Positions 1-8,763 of a stretch of 22,436 nucleotides of DNA are shown piece after piece. The stretch is taken from IMG/VR virus record IMGVR_UViG_3300035698_004251, positions 1-22,436 of that record; one strand, 5' to 3'. Under the pieces are notes generated by a model, which did not search any database, was not told where the DNA came from, and saw only the letters and a list, made by a program, of their open reading frames with translations. The position numbers and the translations under genes were made by a program. Numbering within the stretch: position 1 is the stretch's first letter; each line of letters starts with the position of its first letter. Origin of the DNA: a virus.

Positions 1-253
1 AATATAATAATCCTGACAAATCATCGTTTATCGTTAATGACATCTTATCTTCATCTTCGGCTTTGAGAACTACTGTTTCGTTGAACTGAACATTAACTGC
101 AATCCATGAACTTGTTGCATTGCCACCATCAACTACAGATGACACAATGTTCCCGAACTCATCTATACTAGCTGGAACCCAGAGATCAGTAGAAACCTCC
201 CCATGCATCCCAACAGGTAATACTCTTGTATCTCCAGTAATAGATTTAGTCAT
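1..253 (-). CDS. hypothetical protein, C-terminus cut by window edge
   Basis: An open frame starts with ATG at 253 and runs off the left edge after 84 codons (MTKSITGDTRVLPVG...). The ATG overlaps the TAA stop of the upstream coiled-coil gene by one base (TAATG), and an AAAGGA ribosome binding site lies just upstream inside that gene, so the start is well supported. The visible part is polar, with short beta-type stretches and no membrane segment. I recognise no family. Position, last in the visible virion operon and downstream of the fibre genes, suggests a structural or fibre-associated role, but that is inference only. It is too short for the usual minimum-length ORF lists because it is truncated. 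Confidence 0.75.
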   Translation of the reverse strand, partial: MTKSITGDTRVLPVGMHGEVSTDLWVPASIDEFGNIVSSVVDGGNATSSWIAVNVQFNETVVLKAEDEDKMSLTINDDLSGLLY

Positions 254-702
254 TAAATCATTCCTTTAATTTCCTGCATTACTTTCTGTCTCATCTTAGC
301 ATAATCATCTTTTAGTCTAAGAGCTTCTTTGTTAAGTGATTCTTGCTGTGATGCCATGTTTCTCTTAGCAGCAGCAATGTCAGCTAGTTCAACTTCCATC
401 TTTCTTTTCTCATTTTCAATATAATTACTAGCTTCTTTCTTGACAGACACTGCATTAGCATTCTCTTCAGCAGCTTCCTGTTTGAGTTTCTTAGCTTCAT
501 CGAGCAGGTCAAGAACATTCTCTACTTCTTTAACCTTTGCTTCACGAGCCAATAGCCCATTAGCCTTGATTGCTAGTTCAGATTCAAGCTCTGATGCAAT
601 CTTACTCTGACCTTTAAGATTATCCTGCAACTTGCATAGTTCTTCATCTTTCTTTACTACTGTGTCATACAACGCTTTTACTTTGTCCATCACCTGTTTC
701 AT
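253..702 (-). CDS. coiled-coil protein of unknown function
   Basis: A 149-aa protein rich in Lys, Glu, Ala and Leu with heptad-like spacing over almost its whole length, so a long alpha-helical coiled coil is very likely. It has no signal peptide, membrane segment or catalytic motif that I can see. The start is supported by AAAGGAG eight bases upstream of the ATG at 702. It follows another coiled-coil gene of nearly equal length (148 aa) with 15 bases between them, and its stop overlaps the start of the next gene (TAATG). Sitting right after the tail-fibre genes, it could be a fibre stalk component, a fibre assembly chaperone or a minor virion protein; the sequence does not choose between these. 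A spanin role is unlikely because there is no membrane anchor or lipobox. Confidence 0.85.
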   Translation of the reverse strand: MKQVMDKVKALYDTVVKKDEELCKLQDNLKGQSKIASELESELAIKANGLLAREAKVKEVENVLDLLDEAKKLKQEAAEENANAVSVKKEASNYIENEKRKMEVELADIAAAKRNMASQQESLNKEALRLKDDYAKMRQKVMQEIKGMI

Positions 703-717
703 GTTATTCTCCTTTAG

Positions 718-1164
718 TTAGAATGATGCTTCGCCTTCTGTCATTACATATTTCTTTTTAGTTTCGTTGAAGTCAGCTATTGATTTCTGTAGGTTGTCAT
801 TGCCTTGCTCTAGTGTTCTCTCACGATTCTTAAGTATATTATTAGCCTTGTCTATCTTGGCAACGATCTCTGACTTATACTTCTCAAACTTGGCACGTTC
901 ATCATTGACATCACTCATACGTCCCTCAGCAGCCTTAATGGTAATCTCTGTATTCTTACGGACTTCCTCAAGAGAATCAACCTCTTCATACTTGTCAATT
1001 AACACGGAGAGTTTCTGGTCATCATTGATAAGCTCCATGTGTTTGACCTCTAACCTTTTTGCAAAGTCATCAAGCTCTGCCTTATGGCTAGAATATGAAT
1101 TGTAGACATCCTCTACTTTCTGAATGGCTTCACTTAACGTGTGTTTAAGGTCTTTAATATTCAT
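718..1164 (-). CDS. coiled-coil protein of unknown function
   Basis: A 148-aa, highly charged, helical protein with coiled-coil character throughout (for example around EEVRKNTEITIKAAEG). No membrane segment, signal peptide or enzyme motif is visible. AAAGGAG precedes the ATG at 1164 by a normal distance. It lies 11 bases after the signal-peptide fibre-like gene and 15 bases before the second coiled-coil gene, so the pair is clearly co-transcribed. Similar size, composition and adjacency hint at an old duplication or at two subunits of one helical assembly, but I cannot align the two convincingly by eye. Function unknown. Confidence 0.85.
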   Translation of the reverse strand: MNIKDLKHTLSEAIQKVEDVYNSYSSHKAELDDFAKRLEVKHMELINDDQKLSVLIDKYEEVDSLEEVRKNTEITIKAAEGRMSDVNDERAKFEKYKSEIVAKIDKANNILKNRERTLEQGNDNLQKSIADFNETKKKYVMTEGEASF

Positions 1165-1175
1165 AACGATCTCCT

Positions 1176-1829
1176 TTATACCCCTATCTCAGTTATAGTC
1201 ATACTTGATATTAAAACACCACCATAGAATCTTGACGCTGCAACTCCATTCACAGTTAGTGTGCCAGCAGCACCACCAGCCCTTACGGTAAATGTAGTTG
1301 CGGATGTTGTTCCAGCAACCATTCTATATAATACAGTTACTGGGACACAACGACTAGCATCTTCCTGACTAAGCGAACAGGCTATAGCATTGACAGTTGC
1401 ATCTTGGAATAATGCTACACATACTTTAGAACCAGCAGTAGTACATTCGCAGTTAAGAATCGCTTCTATTATGAGTATACTAGTTGCACTCTTTGGTGTG
1501 ATAGCTAGTGTTAAATATTGATCGCCTTCAGTTATTTGTGGGATTGTGTCATTATCTGGGATTACTGTTATGCCAGTAGATAATAATGCGGTTGACATGC
1601 TAACCATCTGTAATACTGCACCAGTTGAGCTTGCTGCAATACCACCTGATAAAGTAGCTTCACCAGTGACACCTAATGCACCAGCAATTTCTACTAGGTC
1701 TTCAAATGATGCTTCACCTTCAACGGTTAAGTCTGATGCCATATTGACATCATCATTGAATTGGTTATAGGCTGCGAATGACGGTACAGCTAATAACAGA
1801 AATAATATTGTGAGTAATAGTTTCTTCAT
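1176..1829 (-). CDS. tail-fibre-like protein with N-terminal signal peptide
   Basis: A 217-aa protein. Residues 1-19 form a textbook Sec signal peptide: MKK, a Leu-rich core, then VPSFA with likely cleavage after Ala19. Residues about 30-70 have the short DLTVEGEASF / GVTGEATLSGG type repeats common in phage fibre shafts. The C-terminal half (about 80-217) contains IPQITEGDQYLTLAITPKSA and ends near YGGVLISSMTITEIGV, a pattern I recall from fibre-tip or other tail-associated phage proteins. Its ATG overlaps the stop of the tail-fibre adaptor (TAATG) and has a strong AGGAGG site upstream. A secreted fibre-like protein is odd, because virions assemble in the cytoplasm. It may be exported, or the hydrophobic N-terminus may serve as an assembly anchor. 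Fibre assignment is from pattern memory, moderately sure; signal peptide is directly visible. Confidence 0.75.
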   Translation of the reverse strand: MKKLLLTILFLLLAVPSFAAYNQFNDDVNMASDLTVEGEASFEDLVEIAGALGVTGEATLSGGIAASSTGAVLQMVSMSTALLSTGITVIPDNDTIPQITEGDQYLTLAITPKSATSILIIEAILNCECTTAGSKVCVALFQDATVNAIACSLSQEDASRCVPVTVLYRMVAGTTSATTFTVRAGGAAGTLTVNGVAASRFYGGVLISSMTITEIGV

Positions 1830-2584
1830 TAGAATGTACCTCCTGTTTCTACGATTCCTTTTATCTTCAGATTACCATTTTCATCTAGTGTTGCGATTGT
1901 ATTTGCGCTACTATCTGTGAATGTGACTGTGCCACCACTAGGGACTTTAACATTATAACTTGGTGTCCAATTAGTACCATCATAGCATGTGTAGGTTATG
2001 AATGTATCTGTTGCAACATATATATCATTAGCAGATGGTGTCGCTGATTTACTAGCGTCAGCACCAGCAGACATTGTGCCTGTATAATCAGTTGTTGTTG
2101 ATGTTGGTGTGCCTACCGACCAATTAGTGCCGTCTGTATAAAGGTATCCAGCAGTTGAAATATCAAGGTCATCTGGATCAGCATTATTAATTGACACCTT
2201 TAATGCTCTGTCTGTCTCTTCTTTTATTTGACGGTTTTGGATTGATAGTCTGTCAAGGGCAGTTTCATGGGTTTCTGCCGCAAAGTCATCACCTTCGATG
2301 TAATCCGTTGGTTGTGTATACGTTACATTTGAAGTTAATATTAGCTCATAGGTTGATCCATAACTTGCTGCACCAGCATATGTGACAGTCCGTGTTCCGC
2401 TATCAAGCCCAGCCCCAACCACAGTATAACTACTAGCAGACACCGTAGTCAATGTCTCGTCAGTTTTAAAGTAGAGTTGTACTAACATGTCGCTTGATGC
2501 CACTATCGGGAATGTGAATGGGAACACCGTAGTGGAACTATCAAGAGTGTACGTGTTTTTATAGGTTGAACCTGATACTGTCAT
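1829..2584 (-). CDS. tail fibre protein, T7 gp17 N-terminal-type adaptor
   Basis: A 251-aa protein whose first about 130 residues match the layout of the T7 tail-fibre N-terminal domain, which attaches fibres to the tail tube. It begins with a short beta region (TYTLDSSTTVFPFTFP), then hydrophobic strands, then a helix near residues 96-127 with the typical DDFAAETHETALDRLSIQNR stretch. Residues 135-251 are Gly/Thr/Ser-rich beta structure with DGTNWS and DGTNWTPSY motifs. T7 gp17 is about 550 aa, so this one is short, and the fibre function is probably split: this protein as adaptor, the next gene (1176-1829) supplying a distal part. The start has AAAGGAG upstream; the gene is 12 bases after the large internal virion protein. 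Confidence 0.85.
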   Translation of the reverse strand: MTVSGSTYKNTYTLDSSTTVFPFTFPIVASSDMLVQLYFKTDETLTTVSASSYTVVGAGLDSGTRTVTYAGAASYGSTYELILTSNVTYTQPTDYIEGDDFAAETHETALDRLSIQNRQIKEETDRALKVSINNADPDDLDISTAGYLYTDGTNWSVGTPTSTTTDYTGTMSAGADASKSATPSANDIYVATDTFITYTCYDGTNWTPSYNVKVPSGGTVTFTDSSANTIATLDENGNLKIKGIVETGGTF

Positions 2585-2595
2585 ATCTTTCTCCT

Positions 2596-5500
2596 TTATG
2601 TTTTTAATGCTGATTCTGACAGAAACAATCTTCGTGCATCTTGAGTTTCCCCAGTTAATATATCAATTATACCTTTTGTTAATGTAGCTAATGCAAAACC
2701 TGGAAATTTCCCTTTCCATAATCCATACGCTTTAATGGCGTTAACAACAAGATTTTCTAATGACTCATCTTTTCCACCAAGTACTCCAGCAGCACTTATG
2801 ACTGTCTCTGTTCCAACAGCAAACGGAGCTAATAATGGATTAGATGGTTGAAACCCATACAATCTAGCATTAATAACATCACGTAATAATGGTATTGGAG
2901 CAACTGCGTACGAAACTAAACCTTTAGCAACCTTTTTAGGTGTAACTGAAAACCCGCTTTTAATCATTGTTGAATATAGAGCTGGAAGTAAGTATGCAAA
3001 GGTAAACGCCATGAATGCTTTACCAATATCTTTATCTCTTGAAAACCCTTTTATATGTTTAGCCCATAAGTTACCAGTGGTTGACCAATGGGAATAAAAC
3101 CATACAAACATTCTCATTAGACCACCTTGTTTCATCATTGATGGCATATCCTTAGCAAGCATCATTGGTTGTGTTTTCCTAACCATACTATCAGCGTATT
3201 CAATTGCTATATCTTGGTTTCCCTTTGTCTCACGTAGTTTCTTTTGAAATGCAGAATACCATACTGAATTTGACGTTATCCCATCAACTGTATGAATCCA
3301 TGAAAATAACAAATCTTGTGTATATTCCTTACCAGCGAACAATGCTTTACCTTTATCAGAATCAATAAACTCTCTTATTTCTCTATCGACTGCAACTGCT
3401 CTGTTTTTCTGTTGAATAGATAATCTATGTATTACTGGTATGATTTCATTAATATTATCTAAGAATGTATTTGTCCCAGTAACCATATTTGCAAGACCTA
3501 TCTCTGGAACTGCATTCCCAAACGAACCAGCCTGAACAGCAGACACGCTTAACTTAAATGATAAAGCTGAAGTTGTGAAATTCTTTCTTATATTTTCAAA
3601 AACATTGCTCCAGAATCTATTTGAATTAGAGCCATACTTAGTACTTTTATGATTGAATGTATTGGCGTATATATCCTGCATTGCTTTATACATTTCTTTT
3701 CCCTTGGCTGCAATAATACTACTGGAAATATCTTGATTCTTAAGAAGTCTTCGTATGTCTTGAGCTGCTATTGAATGAGTTATGAATGTGTTAACCTTAT
3801 CAAGATGGTTCATTGCAACATGTATAAAGTCAAGGTTAACTGGTTTCCCCTTACCCTTACCACGTTCTTTAGTAAATTGTCGTTGAGAAGATAATTGAGA
3901 AAACATGTATTTAAAATTCTCATCACTTTCAGCAAAACTCTCAAGATCACCTTTATATACTATTGGAAAATAATCTTCAATCTCTGTAAATGTTTCACCA
4001 GTAAGTTCACTAAGAGTCGCTTTTACCATACCAGCTTTATCTTGAATCATCTCCATTATCGAGTCAACAAACTGTTTGTCGGAATCACTAAGTTCATTTA
4101 GCATTTCATTTTTAAGAGTTTCGTTTATTTGCAATCCTTCAAGTAATCTACTATTATTATCAACATTTTTACTGTTTGCATATATGCCCAATAGTTCATG
4201 TCTTGTTATTGTAAGTTTCCTACCCTTTGCATCAGTAAACTTATCAAATGTAAACTTCTCTTGTAGCTTAGTGCTATTATCATAACCCTGTATAAGAGTT
4301 GTTATCTGAGCGTCATCGTGCTCACCAAGAACGAATAGTTTATTCTGTGCATCATATAATGGTTTATAGAATAATTTATAGAAGAATCCATCTATGCCTG
4401 TGCCACCATCAAACTCATCAAACAAGAACTCAAGTTTAACCATGGATGCCATAGCATTACTTAACCTCTCTTTGAGGTTTTCCATCTTAGTTTGATTGTC
4501 ATTTGCAACTCTTTCATCTTTAAGATCAAGATTAAATCCATTTTCAGAAAGAATCTTTTCAACATCTTTGACTATTGTATTAAGCTTCCTCTTACCAGAC
4601 AATTTCGATAACTTACCTTTTAACATTCCAAGTTTTATGAAATGCTGAACCACATTGTTAAGTTGGTTTATTTGATCAGTATCAAGGTCATTAAGATTTT
4701 GTCTACTCAATTCATCTATAAGTTCTGTTGGGATGCTTGATACAATACCTTCTAATGCTGCTTCATCAAGAATGTTTTTAATCTGATCAATTCTCTTCTG
4801 ACTCATTTTCTTGCTTGAACTAATTGCATTATCTAACGCTGATATTGCGTTTCTATACTCACTATCTATGGTTGAAAAATTAATTGCTTTAGATACGTTC
4901 TTATTGTATGTCTCTATCGCTTGTTGTTTATCAAATTTTGCTATAATATCATCTGTATACTGGAATATCTTATTTAATTCTTCTTGTGTATTAATACTAT
5001 TTACCTTACTTATCATTGTTCCACGTAATTGTTTCGGCATGAATGTCTTAATATATACTATTGCTTGTTTTCTTAAGGCAACAACATTTGCATTCTTATC
5101 TTTAAACTTCTTTGTTAAGGATTCACGAGTAACTCTCTTTGCTTCATTGTATGCATTCTTAGCTGCCTTACTCTCTCTACTAACTATAAGCCTTAATAAT
5201 GTGTCTTCAGACATTGTAATATTAGGTGCTAATGGTTTTATATTCTCCATTATAATGCTCTTTATATTCTTTAATGGAGTTGATTTTTCTATAAGTTTAT
5301 CAAGGGAATCAATAACAGCTTGTCTTTTCTTTGTTAACGAATCTGGAACTTTCTTATTATCCTTATTGAACTCATTTATTTTCTCTGTAAGCATCTTTAT
5401 TTCTTCAAATACCTGTGGTAATTCATTTGGTATTTCTTCTCCAAGCAACTCTTTTACATCTTCAATGTTTGTATCATCAGCAATAAGATCACCTCTTAGT

Positions 5501-6795
5501 CTAATTGGATCACCAGTAACACCCTCAACATCAATTGACTCATCTATTATTGATTGTTCTTGGATTGATTGTGTTGATGTTGGTTTCGGTTTAGTTCTCG
5601 TGATAGTGTTGTAAATACTGTTTAATGTATCAGATACTGCTGTTTTAATGTCAACCTTTCCCATATTATACAACTCATCATATATCTTGTTTGACATATC
5701 TATATCAGTAACGCCAAGTTCTGAAAGTTGCTTTTGAACACCCAACTTATTAGCATTTGCCCTAAATGACCCAACAGTACCACCAGTAAAAAGCCCCATT
5801 ATCCCAGCATATATTGCATCACCAGCTATTTTATCTATTGTCTTCTCTGTTGCTCCAGTCATATTTGTCATTGAATCTTCTATTACATTTTGCACTGCTT
5901 CAGTTAGAAACTCAGCCATACCACCCTTTAGTCCAACAAATAAAAAATTTGACCCCTTAAGTTTATTGAATATGAAATTATCACCAATTGATTCAGCTAT
6001 ACCAACAAGCGTACCAGTTGCATCACCGAGAGCAACTGCCTCAACCTTGTCAAAATTACCTGATTCCATTGCAGTTCTATATACAGACCCTTTTGTTATT
6101 TGCATAAATGCCAATGCTGCTAATGATGGGTCTTTTGTTAACGCCCAACCTCCAATTGATATTGCCATTGATGCAAATGCACCACCAAGATCACCAGCAA
6201 ACTTAACCTTGTAATTAAACAATTCATTGTTCATCAACTGTTCAGCCTTAGCTTCAGTCCACCCTACTGAATCAGCCATTATATCATCTATCTTTGTGTA
6301 CTTACCAACAAATGCATTCTGCGGGTTGTTGACCATTGGATTGAATACTGGCATTGTTCTTTTAATCTTCTCTGTCATTGGCACATCTTCAAACCATACA
6401 CCCAATCGTGATATATTCTCAAGTGGTGATTCAATCTCATTCATTAACTCAAGATCAGCTCTAATTGATGTCATGAAATCACGACCCATACTAACACCTG
6501 TTCTACCAAAGCCCTGAGCAAATGAAGCAACTGTATCAGTACTTGTTTGAGTATTGCCAAGACCAGTAAACGCTGATGTGAGGGCTTTCATACCAACTCC
6601 AACATCTTCATATGATGTTTTAGCTGTTTTCTCATCTGGTTCTTTCGCATAAAGAGCAGTAGTATCTATGTTCTCAGCACCAAACTTCTTAGTAAAATAC
6701 GAATTTATCTGATCTGGTGTAGCATCAAGATCAAATTGGTATGTTTTACCAGCAGCATTTACTTCTCTAAATTTCTCTTTAGGTTCTTCGGTCAT
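2596..6795 (-). CDS. large internal virion protein, T7 gp16-like ejection protein
   Basis: A 1399-aa protein, the longest in the window, in the position of T7 gp16 (internal core protein, 1318 aa), which is ejected ahead of the DNA and lines a channel across the cell envelope. N-terminal residues 9-40 (KTYQFDLDATPDQINSYF...) resemble the short domain found at the start of many large phage proteins. Residues about 200-345 are Gly/Ala-rich and hydrophobic; 400-830 are charged and helical. The C-terminus (about 1210-1290) has RKTQPMMLAKDM, GGLMRMFVWFYSHW and a membrane-like segment near 1260-1280, resembling the LPD38-type domain of polyvalent phage proteins. I see no clear lytic transglycosylase signature, unlike T7 gp16. 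Its ATG overlaps the upstream stop by four bases (ATGA). Confidence 0.8.
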   Translation of the reverse strand: MTEEPKEKFREVNAAGKTYQFDLDATPDQINSYFTKKFGAENIDTTALYAKEPDEKTAKTSYEDVGVGMKALTSAFTGLGNTQTSTDTVASFAQGFGRTGVSMGRDFMTSIRADLELMNEIESPLENISRLGVWFEDVPMTEKIKRTMPVFNPMVNNPQNAFVGKYTKIDDIMADSVGWTEAKAEQLMNNELFNYKVKFAGDLGGAFASMAISIGGWALTKDPSLAALAFMQITKGSVYRTAMESGNFDKVEAVALGDATGTLVGIAESIGDNFIFNKLKGSNFLFVGLKGGMAEFLTEAVQNVIEDSMTNMTGATEKTIDKIAGDAIYAGIMGLFTGGTVGSFRANANKLGVQKQLSELGVTDIDMSNKIYDELYNMGKVDIKTAVSDTLNSIYNTITRTKPKPTSTQSIQEQSIIDESIDVEGVTGDPIRLRGDLIADDTNIEDVKELLGEEIPNELPQVFEEIKMLTEKINEFNKDNKKVPDSLTKKRQAVIDSLDKLIEKSTPLKNIKSIIMENIKPLAPNITMSEDTLLRLIVSRESKAAKNAYNEAKRVTRESLTKKFKDKNANVVALRKQAIVYIKTFMPKQLRGTMISKVNSINTQEELNKIFQYTDDIIAKFDKQQAIETYNKNVSKAINFSTIDSEYRNAISALDNAISSSKKMSQKRIDQIKNILDEAALEGIVSSIPTELIDELSRQNLNDLDTDQINQLNNVVQHFIKLGMLKGKLSKLSGKRKLNTIVKDVEKILSENGFNLDLKDERVANDNQTKMENLKERLSNAMASMVKLEFLFDEFDGGTGIDGFFYKLFYKPLYDAQNKLFVLGEHDDAQITTLIQGYDNSTKLQEKFTFDKFTDAKGRKLTITRHELLGIYANSKNVDNNSRLLEGLQINETLKNEMLNELSDSDKQFVDSIMEMIQDKAGMVKATLSELTGETFTEIEDYFPIVYKGDLESFAESDENFKYMFSQLSSQRQFTKERGKGKGKPVNLDFIHVAMNHLDKVNTFITHSIAAQDIRRLLKNQDISSSIIAAKGKEMYKAMQDIYANTFNHKSTKYGSNSNRFWSNVFENIRKNFTTSALSFKLSVSAVQAGSFGNAVPEIGLANMVTGTNTFLDNINEIIPVIHRLSIQQKNRAVAVDREIREFIDSDKGKALFAGKEYTQDLLFSWIHTVDGITSNSVWYSAFQKKLRETKGNQDIAIEYADSMVRKTQPMMLAKDMPSMMKQGGLMRMFVWFYSHWSTTGNLWAKHIKGFSRDKDIGKAFMAFTFAYLLPALYSTMIKSGFSVTPKKVAKGLVSYAVAPIPLLRDVINARLYGFQPSNPLLAPFAVGTETVISAAGVLGGKDESLENLVVNAIKAYGLWKGKFPGFALATLTKGIIDILTGETQDARRLFLSESALKT

Positions 6796-8195
6796 GCGAA
6801 TGTTACCTTTATTTTACCATCTTCAGTTGTTGTTTCCTTAATACTCGCTGTTTCATCAACTATTGCTTTTCTTTTTTCGTAATCAGCTATATATTTATTT
6901 AACATTGCTTCTCTGTCGCCCTCAAGTAGAACGTATTTCCCTTGATCTTCCATATCCTGTATAATATTATTTACTATATCATTATAATCAAGTGGTTTAT
7001 ATTTAGACACCGTACGAATAATATCAATCTTCGAATTATATTTCTGTATCTTTCTATCAACTGAATCACTTTGACTTTTAACTATTTCAGTTATCTGGTC
7101 TTTTAATTGTTTCTTTGTTATCTTGCCCTCATCAAGTAATCTTGTACCATTTTTATACCAATCTTCCATAGCTCCCTTTTTATTAAATGCAGAAGTCCAT
7201 GACATTATTTTATCCTTCTTAATGTTTAATGCAGTCAATTCTGATGATACAAGATTTTGATATTCTTCATCAGTATATAGTAGTGCCTTTAATATTTTTT
7301 CTTGTGCACCAGTTAGCCCACCATTGGCAACTTCAGCCTTCCATATTGCTTCATTTGAATTATTGAAATCCTCGTTATCAATCATATCAGAGAATTTATC
7401 AAGATTTTCCTCTGTTATTTCACGTTCAAATTCAGCCCTTGCTCTTTCAAGTAATACCTGGTTCTTCTTGATTGTTTTATTCTTGTCTGAATACTCCTTA
7501 TCATTAAAGAATTCTTTTAAATCATCAAGCATATTTGTTGCAGCATCAATATTAGTTGAAGATAGATTGTTTATAAGTCTATCTGCCATATCTTTATTTA
7601 ATGAACGAACTTCATTCTCAATATGGTCATCAGACCAACCCTCTGATTGAGCTTGCTTAAGTAACATATTCTTATATTGAAATGCTTCGGCAGTATATAT
7701 TGTTTCATTATTTGTATCAACTGAATATAATGCCTTGAGACGAGCAGCCCTTGCGTTATGTTCAGTTTTAATCCTATCTCTACTAATATCTGTTTTATTC
7801 ATCGGAAGTGTTGCCCTTATGAATTCAGCTGTCGCTTCATTTTGAGCCTGCTCTCTTACTGACGCATTTTTTATATTGCTAGTAGATGCTAATAAATCTT
7901 CTTCTAATGACTTCTGTATTAAATTAGACTCTTCCTTACTTCTACTTTCAGCATGAGCTAATTGTGCCTTACTTATAATACCTTGCCGAAACAATTGGTT
8001 ATCAGTAGCTTCCCTTGCATTTTCAATCTTAGTCACCTTCTGGTCTATATCTTCAATGGTCATACCAGTCTTCTCAAGAGCCATGCCGACATTTTGTAAT
8101 GATTTCGCATACTCAGTGTTAAGTTGCTTCTGTTGGAACGCCTGACCACCTGTACTTGCGCTTATCTTTCTTCTCGATTTAGGGAACTGTGGCAT
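6792..8195 (-). CDS. internal virion protein, probably T7 gp15-like
   Basis: A 467-aa, mostly helical and charged protein between the gp14-like and gp16-like genes, the place of T7 gp15 (747 aa, internal core). It is shorter than gp15 and no catalytic motif is visible. The assignment rests mainly on gene order, helical character and the N-terminal MPQFPKSRRKISASTG, a basic start also seen in ejection proteins. I choose the ATG at 8195: it has GGAG seven bases upstream and lies one base after the upstream stop (TAA T ATG). An in-frame TTG at 8207 would extend it by four residues but would consume the ribosome binding site. The stop overlaps the start of the next gene. Confidence 0.75.
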   Translation of the reverse strand: MPQFPKSRRKISASTGGQAFQQKQLNTEYAKSLQNVGMALEKTGMTIEDIDQKVTKIENAREATDNQLFRQGIISKAQLAHAESRSKEESNLIQKSLEEDLLASTSNIKNASVREQAQNEATAEFIRATLPMNKTDISRDRIKTEHNARAARLKALYSVDTNNETIYTAEAFQYKNMLLKQAQSEGWSDDHIENEVRSLNKDMADRLINNLSSTNIDAATNMLDDLKEFFNDKEYSDKNKTIKKNQVLLERARAEFEREITEENLDKFSDMIDNEDFNNSNEAIWKAEVANGGLTGAQEKILKALLYTDEEYQNLVSSELTALNIKKDKIMSWTSAFNKKGAMEDWYKNGTRLLDEGKITKKQLKDQITEIVKSQSDSVDRKIQKYNSKIDIIRTVSKYKPLDYNDIVNNIIQDMEDQGKYVLLEGDREAMLNKYIADYEKRKAIVDETASIKETTTEDGKIKVTFA

Positions 8196-8196
8196 A

Positions 8197-8754
8197 TTAA
8201 TCTCCAAACGATGTTCTAAAACCAGAGCCAGAAGATGTTGTAATCCTAGTACCAGTATTAGGGCTTTTAGAGCCTTTGGCTAATGATTTAGAAATCTTAC
8301 CACTACGTTGGTTAGCCATGCTAGAAGCACTCCCAAGTAATGATGAAGCTATCTTTAATGGTAATGCACGTTTAGATGCTGAAAGATCGCTAGCAAGTAA
8401 TTGTTTCTGTTGTGCTGAACGAGAGCTTGCTACCATCTTCTGTATTTCAAGCGATATTACATCCATCTCTATGTCTTTCACTGTGTTCATGAATACGTCA
8501 ATGTTACTACCTGAGAACTTTGTTCCAGACGCACCAATGAATGCACGTTGTTCTCCGAGCAGTTCCTCACCCTCATCACGAATACGCCTAATGTCCATAT
8601 CGGTCAAGGCTTGGTCTATCCGTGTATTAGCATCTATTATAGCCTGATTATATTTAGTGGTTGCCTTCTTCTCGTTGAACGCTGATGCCTGTGAGTACGC
8701 ATTAAGTATCCCGCCCGTTATCCCTATGCCTAAAGCCAATGCTCCTAGTGCCAT
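8197..8754 (-). CDS. internal virion protein, T7 gp14-like
   Basis: A 185-aa protein, close to T7 gp14 (196 aa), the small ejection protein that forms a pore in the outer membrane. The first about 22 residues are a Gly/Ala-rich hydrophobic segment (ALGALALGIGITGGIL). Residues 25-65 are helical, and 67-88 hold the GEQRAFIGASGTKFSG motif; the IGASG...GSN core followed by a helix is characteristic of this family. The tail (150-185) is Lys/Ser/Gly-rich and probably disordered. AGGAG precedes the ATG. It sits directly downstream of tail tubular protein B and is tightly coupled to the gp15-like gene, the same order as in T7-like phages. Confidence 0.8.
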   Translation of the reverse strand: MALGALALGIGITGGILNAYSQASAFNEKKATTKYNQAIIDANTRIDQALTDMDIRRIRDEGEELLGEQRAFIGASGTKFSGSNIDVFMNTVKDIEMDVISLEIQKMVASSRSAQQKQLLASDLSASKRALPLKIASSLLGSASSMANQRSGKISKSLAKGSKSPNTGTRITTSSGSGFRTSFGD

Positions 8755-8763
8755 ATGTCACTC

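Noticed and set aside
718-1740. shared EGEASF string in the 148-aa coiled-coil protein and the signal-peptide fibre-like protein
   Set aside because: About 17 bases match with one mismatch, but no similarity extends beyond it, so chance or micro-homology is the simplest reading.
4811-5614. 267-codon plus-strand ORF inside the gp16-like gene
   Set aside because: Antisense to a well-supported 1399-aa gene, starts with a non-ATG codon, no ribosome binding site, and hydrophobic composition typical of the complement of AT-rich helical coding sequence.
8196-8207. four-residue longer start (TTG at 8207) for the gp15-like protein
   Set aside because: The ATG at 8195 has GGAG at normal distance, and using the TTG would place the ribosome binding site inside the coding sequence with none upstream.
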